DNA of 64,000 nt from Ophioderma brevispina (lineage: Eukaryota > Echinodermata > Ophiuroidea > Amphilepidida > Ophiodermatidae): NCBI GenBank assembly GCA_023653785.1, contig JAMKCH010001644.1:62001-126000 (forward strand), in the 5' to 3' direction. Below the pieces are notes generated by a model that saw only the letters and a list, made by a program, of their open reading frames with translations, was not told the DNA's origin and ran no database searches. Of the stretch, positions 24,996 through 36,930 are shown in pieces (position 1 is the stretch's first letter; each line of letters starts with the position of its first letter). The position numbers and the translations under genes are program-made.

Positions 24996-25380
24996 GTACT
25001 GACCCGAGTATAGTCCCATGCTTGATTATAATCCCACCCCCAGTTTTGAAAGAGTCTAAAGAGTATTATATTCCCACCATATTATAGGCTACTGCATCAT
25101 TGATGCTCTGGTTGTTATAATCATTACCTGTTTGGAAGTATTTTCTTGTGATTTTCTTTACAAAATTAGGTTAATACACCAGTTCATTTACAGGTCTTTG
25201 TTGATCATGCACACATCTCATTTAACACATGGAAATATCTGGAATAAGTTTAGCTATGAAAGACTGAAAAGTTGATACTTGCGTGTTTCATGTTAGGGTG
25301 GAGATCCCATTATAATCCCACCCCCTAAATTCAAGCTAATTTCAGGTTAAAAACAGGTGGGACTATACTAGGGTCAGTAC
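24996..25380. mobile_element. MITE with GTACTGACCC inverted ends
   Basis: The left end GTACTGACCCGAGTATAGTC is matched by the inverted right end GACTATACTAGGGTCAGTAC. Inside both ends, TATAATCCCACCCCC recurs. The 385-bp element is non-coding. A TA or TAC duplication is possible but not certain. Confidence 0.78.
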
Positions 25381-25453
25381 AGTACTTGACACTGTCATGG
25401 ATCCTAATTGTGTTAATTTTAGGATGCATGAAGTAGATCTATTGCAGAATAGG

Positions 25454-28400
25454 CCAGGCGTGAGAGGTTTTAACCTGGAATTAATCGTCCCGTCTACGTT
25501 TTTGATACTGTCGGACGCAGAATTTAATATTCTATAACATATCCAAAATCCGCAAAAATCCGCTTTGGGGAAAAAATTCTATGCGTGTTTTAAAAGAGGA
25601 ACTTAATTAAAATTGCGAAGAGAGATTTTCTGAGTAAGTTCGATCATTAATGCAACGCTTAACCGCGTAAAGTTTCGAGCTCTCTGCGAACGTGCGTTCA
25701 GGTCGCAATTTCATGACCAAAAATGGAAATTGCGTCCGCGCTGTGCGTAGACAAAATACGCTTGCGTAATATCCATTCGCAGTTAAGGCTGCATGCCGAT
25801 ATCATATCACGATGAAGGTCATTTTTTCAACAAAATCTTCATTTAAACTTCGTTTACGCCGTGATATACTGCTATTTTCCCCTTCAAAAGGATAATAATT
25901 TTGGACTATAATTTCGTGCACAAGAGCAGAAAATTTTTATTGTTAAATCAACTAAAATTGTCACAAAATGCCATGAAAGCTTGTTGTTTCGCTCGGTTTG
26001 CATATCCTTCAATTGGTTTTTAACATTAGACATGTTAGATTACGCACGACATATTAATTATTACATGTTTCATGGTCATTTCATATATAAGTTAGACAAG
26101 TTTGTTTGTCCAATCGAAATGTCGGGCTGGAAGTATGATTTCACGGATCCTGCGGTGGCATCAGTGCTTTTTACTTCAGTTTGGAATATAGGCCTTTAGT
26201 TTTCAATATGTTCCATCCTATTACTGTATTGCAGGACCGCTGAAAGCCTACACGCATGTTGATTATACTCAATTAAATTATCTCTAGGCCTATATAAGAC
26301 TTTTTATATTTTCCAGAAAGTGTTCTTTTCAATTGTTCAAGCACCATATATATTTGCGAGTTAGAAGCCAAATTTGATAGGTCTATGAGGCAGACTGACC
26401 TATGTGTTCAATTTGATACCGTATGTTACAAGTATCTTAATTCCCAATTTCTTTACAAAAATCTGAGGATCTCTGTCTAAACAGGGCATGACAGATACGG
26501 CTACAGACCTGAAATGAGACATTCCACACTTTTTCAACCATAAAAATGGTCAAATGTAAACCCCCATTTTTAGTCGGTGTATATACTCTCCAAAATAATT
26601 TGTTTATTTATAACAGGAAATAGGCAAAAGAAAGATGGAAACTGCATTAAGGTGGAATTAGGAAGCGGTCATTATTTATGCCGGGTGGGGGGTGGAGGAT
26701 TTCAACTTTTTATCAGCAAAATTTTCGCGTTCCTCCCTCGCTTCCGTTCAAAAATGTCACACTCCCCCTTGATCATGCTGTATTTAGTTAAAACACCCAA
26801 AATGAGTATTAAAGTTTAAATTAAAGTATGAGATGTATGTCTATGAGCATTAATAACTCGTATCTGGTATATTTGTTTTGACAACATGCTTAAAATTCAA
26901 AATGACGGCCAATATATTATGAATATATGACAATTTGTAGGTTTAAAGATCTTAAAAGGCAGTCATATTGTCTGCCATCTTGATCGGTAAGCTTGTTAAC
27001 ACACTTGAAATGTCAGATATGAGTTCCTAGTGGGTATAAAGCGCAAAATTATGCCTCTATTACAAATACTTGATGAGTTATGGTCAATTGAATGATTTCA
27101 GGGCATATTGTGTTTTAGGGTGGTCATATTGGATTTGATAGTAATGTTAATTGTGATCAAATCACGTAAATAACCCGTCCAAAAGATTCCTCATGCTTTA
27201 AAACCTGGATCTATTGCATAAAATTATGGCCATTTGAATGAATTTGAGAGTGATAGCGGCCATATTGGATTTTGCACTGCACGAAATTTTGCACACCCTC
27301 CAGAAATTATTATCTTAGGTCATCATTCACAAAAATTGATCAATAGAAAAAGTCTGTACTCCATTTCCACCCTGTGCCCACAATTCCTCCTGACTATGAC
27401 ACGGCCGACAACATGTGTTAAAAATGCGACTTGGAGATACGCCGATTTAGTATAGAAACACGGTTGTTTATTAAGGGTTAAGTATATTTTGCAATGCTCT
27501 TTACTTTCAATAGAAAATAAGAGTGCTTGATTTCACAAATAATTGTGGAAATGATGAGAGGAGTCAAAAGCTCATTTACTTTTTGAGTTTTAAAGTGGTA
27601 AAGCTAAATTTTTCGAGCTTGAGAAAACAATAAAATACATTAGAAATATTCATAGGCAATTCAAATTGGCGATGGTACATTTCAACAATAACTTGAAAGG
27701 AAGCTCGGGCAGAAGCTCCGCTTTGTTGTGTGAACAAAAAGCAATAGAAAGGTATTTTCTTCAATTGTAATTTTAAGTTATTTTTAGCCTTCTGAAGGGG
27801 TAACTCCACCTTAAACTAGTGATCACGGTCCATTCTTCCGTTTTTCCATATTGGATCATCAGACAAAATCCAACAGAACTTGTTTAAACCTTACATTGAA
27901 GCTTTCTGTCTTTTCACTGATTTCTTTTGCCCACCTTGTAAAAAGGACGACTAAGAGTAAGAAAACGAGAAGGAAGAAACGGGAAAGGAAACGCGAAATA
28001 AAATATAAAAAAAGAAGGCAAGGAAAAATCTGTTAAAACAAAATCCTATTTGCAAGATCGGATTATTGTCTGAGGGGCTGCTATGAAGGTAAACGATTTT
28101 GATTACATGTAGATGAAGTTAAAGATGACTATATACTGACCATGCTTGAAAAAATCAAACTGTCCGAAGACTATCTTGCGTTATGTTTTAAAGTTATAAC
28201 TATATGAATACGAGTACAATATCGCTATGAGTGTGTGTGGCTTTTATCAGATCTTTGCTTTGGTTTAATTTACGCAATTTTGGGGGGGTTCACGATCGCT
28301 TGCCATGTTCTGGGGGCCTGTTGGTCATATACTCGGTATGGCATGGCTATTCGTTTCTATAACACATTTTTTCCCCATTTTATTTCCTGTAATTTGGTGT

Positions 28401-29823
28401 TGGCAGAGTGGGGAAAAACATTACAGAAATGTGTCTACCAAAACCCAACCACACCATATAGTACATGGGGTTTGTAAGTTTATGTGTGAGTTTAATAATA
28501 AAAGCACAGAGCAAAACACCAGAGAGAGGAAGCAGATTAAAGATAATAAAAACAGAATAAAAAGCGAATAAGAAGTAAAGTAAAAAGAAAGAAACAAATG
28601 CAAAGAGATCGCAAGAAAAGAGTTGATACACGGCCACGCCTGCTGAATGAAATATCACATCTTTCGAAGAGTAGTTTTGTCAAATATCCAGTATTACAAA
28701 AATGATAAACATATTTTCTAAAATATCATTTTCAAAAAATGGGAATTTTTGCTTTTTTTAAGTTTTTTATTTTTTTCATTCCTTTTCAAACATGGGACCA
28801 TTTTCCACTTTCTTCGGGCGAGGAGCCATGAATGAGGTCACTCTTCGCTATTTCAATATTTACATTTATATGGTAGTTTGCTTGAAAGGGTCAATGACCA
28901 CGTTTGTCTGAAGTGTATACTACCAGGGGTCTTGCGGGAGGGGGTTGCAAGCCGAAAAGCAGAGAAAAGAAATAGGACGCGGTCAAATGGGCCCAGAAAA
29001 TGGGAGGTGGGGTAGTCAAGGTTTTGACTAGAAGAAGAGACAAACTATAGGGCACTAAAACTATTAACCTGAACTGAAACGCCTTGATTACGTTTCCAAT
29101 ATATGTGATTGAGATCTATTTTAATTATTCTATACACATACATGCTATATGTTAAAATATCAAACGGCTTCCATTTCAGTGCGATGGCGTTACTATACCT
29201 GCAGAGTAAGGGGTAACTTTTCTCATTGCTCAAATTGGCAGGTCTGTATCGAATTGATGATGACGAGTCTCAAAGAACTCCTTGTGTTACTTTAAAAATG
29301 TCTTTATAATCAATTTTAATACTTCCAATGTTATCTCTCTATGAGGGAAATTTAAAATAAAATGATTATTGGGCCTTTTATTCTCAACAGATTACTCATT
29401 TTGAAATGCGCTAAATTAGACTAAATGCTCACTTGAGGATGAAACAATCAATACAGGCCAAAGGACTAAGAAGTAGTCTAATATTTTGCGCCGTTATCAT
29501 GTTACGCGACAGCTGCGAACGCAATTTCCTGATGGCTATGAAAGGGCTGAGTTGACACAGGTGAATAAGCCGTCAGACATGGAACGCGAGTGGTCGCCCT
29601 TTCAAGCGCCGTATATACTGATTGAACTTTAGAGAATGAATGATTCATCTCCAACGGAAAAAATCAGTTCCTTTTCAATGTTTATAAAAAAAATTCCCCA
29701 AAGCGTTTTTGGGATTTTCTGGATATGTAAGAAATTTTATTTACTTCTGCTCCGTGGTATCAAAAAACGTGTAGACGGGACGATTAATTTCCCGGTTAGG
29801 GGTTAATTTACATCTCCGCCTGG
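25454..29823. mobile_element. 4.4-kb segment bounded by ~300-bp diverged inverted repeats
   Basis: Sequence at 25454-25745 aligns in inverted orientation with about 29500-29823. The outer ends are CCAGGCG and CGCCTGG, then AATTAATCGTCCCGTCTAC, then CATATCCA(A/G)AA, then CGCTTTGGGGAA, then AAATTGCGT near the inner edge. The pair looks like long terminal inverted repeats of a DNA transposon. The interior has no transposase or polymerase I can recognise. It contains degenerate ~145-bp units with GG(C/T)CATATTGGATTT near 26900-27270 and several A/T-rich stretches. No target-site duplication was found. Confidence 0.6.
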
Positions 29824-30164
29824 ACTAGAAGCTTTAAGCACCATTTTGTTGACAAACCTCTATCATCAAGATGGTTCTCAAGAGTGTAAGTGGGGGGGAA
29901 CGGGATGTTTCAGTAATAAGACAAGTTAGTTGTTAATATTTGTTAATTTGAATATTGGATAACAGAAAATGCTGCAGTTGTGAGGAATGTTTTTGACAGT
30001 CACATTCATGGCTTTGACCTATTCCAGTTGGCCTTAATTGAATGATTATCGAGTCAAATTAGGCGAGTCCGTCCGTTTATATGCCAATGTTAAGTATCTT
30101 AAAAACAACATTCAACAAAACGATACAAATAGCAATAATAAAAGGAAAAATTATAGTGGGGATG

Positions 30165-31350
30165 GCTAGTAGTTCCTTGCCAGTGGACTAAAAAGTAACA
30201 CTTTGTATACCATAGGCTGGGTACTAACAAAGGTGCATTCCTTCCACTTGTTGGTGGGGAATGTGCTTCTAAATGTAAGGAAAAAGCACAAAGCAGCTAT
30301 TTGATAGTAACAATAGTATGAGCATCCACAAATAGATGACTTTATGCTGTATTCCATATATAGGATTATCAGGATCAAGATCAGGGATGTAAGACTTCAG
30401 AAATTTCTGGAATTCTGAAATTTGGGTTCATAATATATAAAAAACAATTCTGGAAATGTAAATAATTTATGAACTTGAACTTGGGTGTTGGTTATTTCAG
30501 CATTAAAATCATACCACTGCTTGGTGGGAATGTGCCCTCTAAAAAGAAAAAAGCACAAAGCAGCTATTTGATAGTAAAAATTATATGAGCATCCACAAAT
30601 AGCGACTTTATGCTGTATTCGATATTATAGGATTATCAGGATCAAGATCAGGGATTGTAAGACTTCCAGAAATTTCTGGAAATTTACAGAATTCTGGAAA
30701 TTTGGTTAATAAAAAACATTCTGGAAATGTAAATAATTTATGAACTTGAACTTGGGTGATGTTATTTCAGCATTAAAATCATACCCACACTTTTTGGTGT
30801 GGCGAAGGTGCTCGAAATAAGGAAAAAAGAAAAGCAGCTATTTGATATGAAAAATGAGCATCCACAAATAGCTGCTTTTATTGCTGTTTCCATATTATAG
30901 GATTATCAGGATCAAGATCAGGGATGTAAGACTTCAGACATTCGGAATTCTGGACGAAAATTTCTGGTCATAATAATGTAAAAACAATTTCTGGAAATGT
31001 AAATAATTTATGAACTTGAATTGGGTGGTGTTTTTCAGCATTAAAATCAACCCAATGCTTGGTGGGGAAGGTGCTCTAAATAAGGACAAGAAAGCCCACA
31101 AAGCAGTTTTATTGATAGTAAACAATATATGAGCTCCACAAATAGCTGCTTTATGCTTTTCCATATTTGGATTCGCAGGATAAAGTCAGGGAGGATCAGA
31201 CTTCCAGAAAAAAATTCTGGAATTCTGCGAATTTGGTCATATATATAAAAAAACAATGCTGCGAATGGCAATAATTTATGAACTTGAACTTGAGTTGTGT
31301 TATTTCAGCAATAAAATTCATAACCATTTTTGGTGGGGACATACCCCTTT
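30165..31350 (+). repeat. 268-bp tandem array, about 4.4 units
   Basis: The landmark GGATCAAGATCAGGGA recurs at about 30372, 30640 and 30910, and in altered form at 31178, giving periods of 268-270 bp. Each unit also has CACAAAGCAGCTATTTGATA, CATCCACAAATAG, AATTTCTGGAAAT and AATAATTTATGAACTTGAA. The last unit is the most diverged. Open frames here are artefacts. Confidence 0.88.
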
Positions 31351-32687
31351 AACTCCTTCTGTAGCATTTTGTTTTGTTAATTTCCCTTGCCCGGGGGGGC
31401 CACTATAATAAAAAAACCTGTTGTTCACCGCGAGCGAAAAATGCGGGAAAGGGTTGGTAGGGTTTTCACCCGCGGCGCGGACCGCAAGGACCGCGAAAAG
31501 GGTCACAAAACCAAGCAAAATGACCAAAAAGGGGATATTTCGCAATCATCAAGTCAGCGTTTAGGGTGCCAATGGCGGAATACGGGCCCCTCCTTATCTA
31601 TAAAGTGCGACAATAACACTTATTAGTAGAAAAAATGTAGAAAAAATCCTCGTAAATCATGATATTTGCAAAAATTTTTCCACGTACGCGCGTTAAAGAA
31701 TCCAGAGACCAGGATTGAGTGCAGAGCAGGGGCGCCTTTATTGAAGAAGAAATGACGATTCCTTTTGTGATTGCCTGTAATCACTATTCATGCATTGAGA
31801 GGCAATTCAAGAAATTTCCAGATTTTTGTGAAATGTCTCTGTCAGTGCCGCGTTAAGGGTATCCTTTTAGAGTTTATCCATGATAAGGGTAGTCTGAATG
31901 AAAGAAAGATATCCGCGTTTATGGTCAGATCTGAAGGTCCGCCTTGAGGATGACAACACGAAATCATGGCCGTAGTTGTCTTTTGCAACGCGACCGGACG
32001 ACGAATTTTGTTCCAGTAAGTGCCCCCCCCCGGGAATCCTGAATAATAAAAGTTTCGCATTGGGCCACTGGGGCACGGGCGGCTGGATTTTCAATTTCAG
32101 GCACGGCCAAGTGATGATCTGTCATTCATCCTGTTGATATTGCCTGGCCACTGGGGCAAGGGCCCCTGAGCTCCATTCGGAACTTGCTGATCTGTTCCCT
32201 TATTTCTTATGATTTCTTATCCCTGATGATATTGAACCCATCGCACACCTCTATGCCCGTTTAATGTGTAGGCCCAAACTTTGCCCCAGCTGGCGAGAGA
32301 TAAATAGTACTCGTTAGTACATTGACGGAGTAACCACAGAGTAACCTCCCACATTTTCATCTATTATACCTCATGAATATTCTTGAACATAATTCACGCT
32401 ATTCCTTGGTTGATTTAAATTACAAGTGCCCTTATTTTGCAAGGGAACTACAATCTTATTCATAGTCCTTGGAACACTGGTGTTAATATTGGAAGCTATG
32501 CAAGAGATATAGGACTTGAAAACGCATTGGAACTATAACTTTCTTTCCCCCGCCCCATCCCCCCCAGTTCAGTGTGAAAATTTAATATGGAGCGAGATTG
32601 CCAAGTGTGTCGTGCTCTTGGCCAACATTGAAATGCATTGAAACTGACGGTGTGCGAGAATACACAATTACTACATGGTGTATATCT
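31351..32687. other. Unannotated sequence with short G/C runs
   Basis: CCCGGGGGGGCCACTATAAT at about 31388 has a weak inverted counterpart near 32020-32070. Nothing else is identifiable. Confidence 0.35.
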
Positions 32688-33476
32688 GGGAAATAGGGCA
32701 CACTATTGTCCCTTGGGTACTGGCTATGGGATTATCACCCCTCACCTTCGGGCTTTGGGGTGATAAAGGCATAGCCAGTAGCAGAGGGTGTTTGAGTCCA
32801 ATCCCACAATGCACCAGTTTGGAAATTTCACCTCAATAGGGTCATGTGATCAGCATGAAAGTCCTATCCTTAACACATGCAAACCCTGACTTCTAACGCT
32901 CATTGTAGCCCACAAAAACATTAGTACTTAGGAATTTTTTGCCATTAATTATGAAAGGTCTTGTGGTTCTTAAAGGTGCAACGAGAGATTTTGAAGCACC
33001 AAAAATTGTGCATAATAGTAATTTGCATATAGATTAGACACTCAATAGATTTCTTCCTTGTATTTCGATACAGAAATGTTCTTTAAAAAGGGAAGAAAAA
33101 AGGTGATTTTTGATTTTGTTATTTTCAATGTAAAACATAGGCTGAATTTCGTATTTGCGCCTATACGAAATTAGAAAATCTCACAATTTTTATACCCAAA
33201 GAAACAATCTCAGCTTAATCCTTTGAGAGTGTGGATATTTTTGATGGATGGAAAGCCTTACATCAGGGCAAAAATCTGTACTTTCGATTTTTTTAGGGAC
33301 ACCCTGATATGGAAATCTCTCGTTGCACCTTTTAAACTTTTGGAACACTTTGATCCTAAGTACTGAACATGTGTTCATACAGTATGGTATAGGCACATTG
33401 CTATAAATATGGGATTGATTCAAAAACCCTCTGGGCCCATAGCCAGCTACCAAGGGAAATAGTGTGCCTATTTCCC
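32688..33476. mobile_element. Inverted-repeat element split by a family A MITE
   Basis: The left end GGGAAATAGGGCACACTATT, then TCCCTTGGGTACTGGCTATGG, is repeated inverted at 33436-33476 (CCATAGCCAGCTACCAAGGG, then AAATAGTGTGCCTATTTCCC). Removing the family A insertion at 32970-33335 leaves about 423 bp. A TCT duplication at the borders is possible. Non-coding. Confidence 0.78.
32970..33335 (+). mobile_element. TTAA MITE, family A (copy 2)
   Basis: Ends are TTAAAGGTGCAACGAGAGAT and the inverse ATCTCTCGTTGCACCTTTTAA, with one extra T. It is 366 bp, bordered by TTAA, and nested inside the inverted-repeat element at 32688-33476. Confidence 0.88.
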
Positions 33477-33639
33477 TCTCGAACCCATGTCGTATTTGTA
33501 TACTTAGTGCGGAAATTTGGCTGTTGTTGTATTTTATGGAAATAGCGAAAGATAAGCGTGTTCCTGCCCATTATATAAGTTACCGGGATCAGCCCAGAGA
33601 CCTTGGGAGCGAATAGTAGTCACTCCATTGATAGTGACC

Positions 33640-34010
33640 ACAGAGTACCCCCACAAAATGAGGAATTTGGCTGTGCAGTTAAGGTAATGGAATTTGCCAT
33701 GGGTGGAGAGATAGTAATCATTCCATAGTCACATAGAGAGTGACAAGAGATATCAGATGCTTTCCACAATGCATTGCTTCCAATGACAGTTACTATACAG
33801 GCAGTCATGTGAATCGTTAGAGATGAAACATTCTTAAAATGTAAGTTTGTGATCAGTATTGTTAATATAACAATGTTTCATCTCTAACGATTCACATCAG
33901 TAGCTGTACAAAAACCTCCATTGGAAGCACTGCATTGTGGGAAGCTACTGATATCTTCTCTTGAGAGTGAACACAGAGTCTCCCCCTCATTTCTCAATCA
34001 AATTTGACTA
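33640..34010. mobile_element. Foldback element with a perfect 24-bp inner stem
   Basis: GTGAATCGTTAGAGATGAAA (33811) pairs exactly with the inverse at 33875-33894. Outside it the arms continue with more mismatches (GATATCAG(A/T)(T/A)GCTTCC, CACAATGCA(T/G)TGCTTCCAAT). A related fragment occurs near 43030-43075 (TCCACAATGCATGATTCAAA). Non-coding. Confidence 0.75.
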
Positions 34011-34220
34011 GATTGAATATGTTCTGGATTCTAGTCAAGATTCAACTTAAAAAATTGGCCTCCATTTTCGAACTTGTGTTGTCTATTGGCAATGATGCTT
34101 TAGGGAGTCAGAAATTTTAGGTCATAGGTCATCTAGAGGTCCTGAGAGGTCATTGTGTTAAAAAGGTCCTTAAATTGGGGGGGGGGGGTGTTACTTCACA
34201 AAAGTGCAAGTATGATTTTT

Positions 34221-34358
34221 ACCCCAGCCCAAAATATGGAGACACCCTTAACATAAAACATCCTACCTTAAAAAAAATAAAAAAGTCTGATTTCAGTAAA
34301 ATTTATTTTTTTCTAGTTTATTTAGGATGTCTCCATATTTTGAGCTGGGAGTTTGAAT
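34221..34358. mobile_element. Short hairpin element
   Basis: CCAGCCCAAAATATGGAGAC at the left and the inverse GTCTCCATATTTTGAGCTGG at the right enclose ~140 bp of A/T-rich sequence. Confidence 0.72.
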
Positions 34359-34363
34359 TTGTT

Positions 34364-34722
34364 TTAAAGGCTGACTCAGAGATTTCCCGATGAGGGCGCA
34401 TTCAATTTTCAAACAAATGTCGTTTTTTGCATGTACAAAATGCTTTTCCATATACTTAATCATTGGTGTGAAATAACTAAGCTCAATTGAACTCCTTCAT
34501 ATAGAAAATCACAACTTTGTTATAAAATTCCGGATCCGGAAATTTTGTTATACACGGTATCCTATGGCGCTGTAATACTGTGCATAAATATTTACTGCAT
34601 GAAAACGTAAAAACCGATTCATCTCAAACTTTGGAATTAAGCATTTTAGGTAACTATCTTTAGTTATAGATGACTATTTTTAATTACTACACATATTTCA
34701 AAATCTCTGAATCAGCATTTAA
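34364..34722 (-). mobile_element. TTAA MITE, family E (copy 1)
   Basis: The left end TTAAAGGCTGACTCAGAGAT and the right end (inverse) ATCTCTGAATCAGCATTTAA enclose 359 bp with TTAA on both sides. It aligns inverted to 46997-47351 across the whole length, sharing TTTTTTGCATGTACA and the FnuDII-like palindrome CCGGATCCGGA. Non-coding. Confidence 0.88.
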
Positions 34723-34739
34723 TTATCACACCCCCCTAC

Positions 34740-35101
34740 TTAAAGACACTATCAGTGATTCACCCGAAAGAGTAAAAATAATTGAAATTCGCAGGAATAA
34801 CTTAAAAGTGAAAAGTGAGGGATATGTCGGTAGAATTCCCATAAGTTACTTTTTTCCAACTGCAGATTGAGGCAATGGAAAAAACGGCAGATACGAATCT
34901 CCATTCAAATACGTGTTGTAGTAAGTGTCCGTACGGACAGTAATGACTAAAATATCCGATTTTATCCTTATTAGGTTGCTTCTAGTCTCATCATTTGCAG
35001 AGTATGTTAGGACACCTGTAGTTGTTACAGACATGCAAAAATCTGATTTTTGATAATTTTTTTGATTTTCAGATTTAGCAAATCACTGATAGTGCCTTTA
35101 A
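34740..35101 (+). mobile_element. TTAA MITE, family G (copy 1, intact)
   Basis: Ends are TTAAAGACACTATCAGTGAT and the inverse ATCACTGATAGTGCCTTTAA. It is 362 bp, bordered by TTAA. The interior CTGTCCGTACGGACA core is shared with the degenerate copy near 2407-2749. It lies 17 bp from the family E copy. Confidence 0.85.
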
Positions 35102-35261
35102 ATGCTGCTAATTCAACAGACGTGCGTGGATATTTGTCAATGTTGCTAAGACTCTCTTTGTTATTGCAAGGATTCTACATCCTGGATAAACATAATTTGG
35201 GAAAAAGCAGGGATCTGCTCATGCAGTTAACCTAATGAAGTGGCATAATTACTCCTGTTCA

Positions 35262-35609
35262 TTAAAGGTGCAACAAGAGATTTCAAATAACAGGTGTCCC
35301 GAAAAAATGTGAAAATTCTGATTTTGGCACTGGTGTAAAGCTTTATATCAAAAATATCTGTAAGGATTAAGTTGAGAACTGTTTCTTTGGTACAAAAAGT
35401 GCAAAATTTTTAATTTCGTATAGGAGCAAATACGAAATTCATCCTATGTTTTCTATTGAAATATAAGCATATACAAATCAGTTACAGTTATTACAGTTAT
35501 TTCTGTAACCAAATAAAAGGTAGGGAATCTATTGAGCGTCTAATCTATATGAAATCACTACATATCACAGAAAATATGGATGACTTGAAATCTCTCGTTG
35601 CACCTTTAA
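35262..35609 (-). mobile_element. TTAA MITE, family A (copy 3)
   Basis: Ends are TTAAAGGTGCAACAAGAGAT and ATCTCTCGTTGCACCTTTAA; 348 bp. It is part of the first unit of the 508-bp duplication. Confidence 0.88.
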
Positions 35610-35769
35610 ATGCTGCTAATTCAACAGACGTGCGTGGATATTTGTCAATGTTGCTAAGACTCTCTTTGTTATTGCAAGGATTCTACATCCTGGATAAACA
35701 TAATTTGGGAAAAAGCAGGGATCTGCTCATGCAGTTAACCTAATGAAGTGGCATAATTACTCCTGTTCA

Positions 35770-36116
35770 TTAAAGGTGCAACAAGAGATTTCAAATAACA
35801 GGTGTCCCGAAAAATTTGAAAATTCTGATTTTGGCACTGGTGTAAAGCTTTATATCAAAAATATCTGTAAGGATTAAGTTGAGAACTGTTTCTTTGGTAC
35901 AAAAAGTGCAAAATTTTTAATTTCGTATAGGAGCAAATACGAAATTCATCCTATGTTTTCTATTGAAATATAAGCATATACAAATCAGTTACAGTTATTA
36001 CAGTTATTTCTGTAACCAAATAAAAGGTAGGGAATCTATTGAGCGTCTAATCTATATGAAATCACTACATATCACAGAAAATATGGATGACTTGAAATCT
36101 CTCGTTGCACCTTTAA
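35770..36116 (-). mobile_element. TTAA MITE, family A (copy 4)
   Basis: Almost identical to copy 3, differing by a short indel near its left end (GAAAAAATGTG against GAAAAATTTG). This shows that the two copies arose by duplication of the surrounding DNA, not by two insertions. Confidence 0.88.
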
Positions 36117-36328
36117 TGTGAATATACATCATAAATCATTATACTTGCTGATTATTCTTTTCACTCAGGACAATTTGATTAAGATTTGATAGTGCAGACC
36201 TGCTCCGAGACAAAAAAATTAGCATTACAGTTCAAACATCTCCGAAGAATGAGAGTACAGTAATGGGAAGAAGTTTGAATACGCATTACCAGGCAGTCTG
36301 TACAAAGGTAGACTGATTGCCTGAGTCA

Positions 36329-36930
36329 TGGGAGCTATAATTTGATAAGTGATAAGAGAGCTATAATTGGATAAGGGAAAAAAGTAGTTAGTTGTTATAC
36401 CAAAGTTTTAAATCAGCGTTTTGTCCCCGTTAACGAGGGTGGGGATACAACACTCAGCAATCTGCTGTGTGAGGATTTATTGAGCAAAAGATAAATTGAT
36501 CCGGATGCCCTTCCTGAGTACAATCACGTTTTCGGAGGGGCCTAGCCTGTGGGAACACGCCCACCCCGCAAGGCAGCATGTGCTGGATGGCCGCCAATTA
36601 GCTCTCCAGAGCTGACGCCCCTTGAGGTAGATCTTCTTTTTCATCTACCAGGGTAAACCAGACCCTCATCATCAGAAATCCGATGGTGGTTTGGTGATGG
36701 GTTTAGCCGCCGACAACTATTCCCTGGAACAGGTAGTACTGTTACCAGGATACCAGTAGCAGCCCCCTCCAAGGAAACCTGACCTATAAAAAGAGAGAGC
36801 TAGAATGTGTTAAGTGATTAAGCTATAATTTGATAAGTGAGCTATAATTGATCATGATAAGAGAGCTATATTGAAAGTATAAAGAACGTGAAGTTGATAA
36901 GTGATAGGAGAGCTATAATGAATAAAGTGA
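36329..36930. repeat. GC-richer island bracketed by GATAAG/GAGCTATAAT microsatellite
   Basis: Repeats of GAGAGCTATAAT and GATAAGTGATAAG flank (about 36329-36385 and 36800-36930) a distinctly GC-richer ~370-bp block (36410-36785). That block has CCCTTCCTGAGTACAATCAC and CCGATGGTGGTTTGGTGATG. It looks like an inserted repeat but I do not recognise it. Confidence 0.5.

Larger units (their letters stand above)
35098..36116 (+). repeat. 508-bp tandem duplication carrying a MITE in each unit
   Basis: The unit TTAAATGCTGCTAATTCAAC, through CATGCAGTTAACCTAATGAA, to the end of a family A MITE occurs twice at 508-bp spacing (35098-35605 and 35606-36113) with near-identical sequence. Breakpoints coincide with the CCTTTAA ends of MITEs. 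Both units encode the same short open frame (PLNAANSTDVRGYLSML and onward), which I do not recognise as a gene. Confidence 0.9.

Noticed and set aside
31842..32094. Overlapping open frames on the - strand
   Set aside because: No domain, low-complexity C/G runs at one end, and no support from splice sites.
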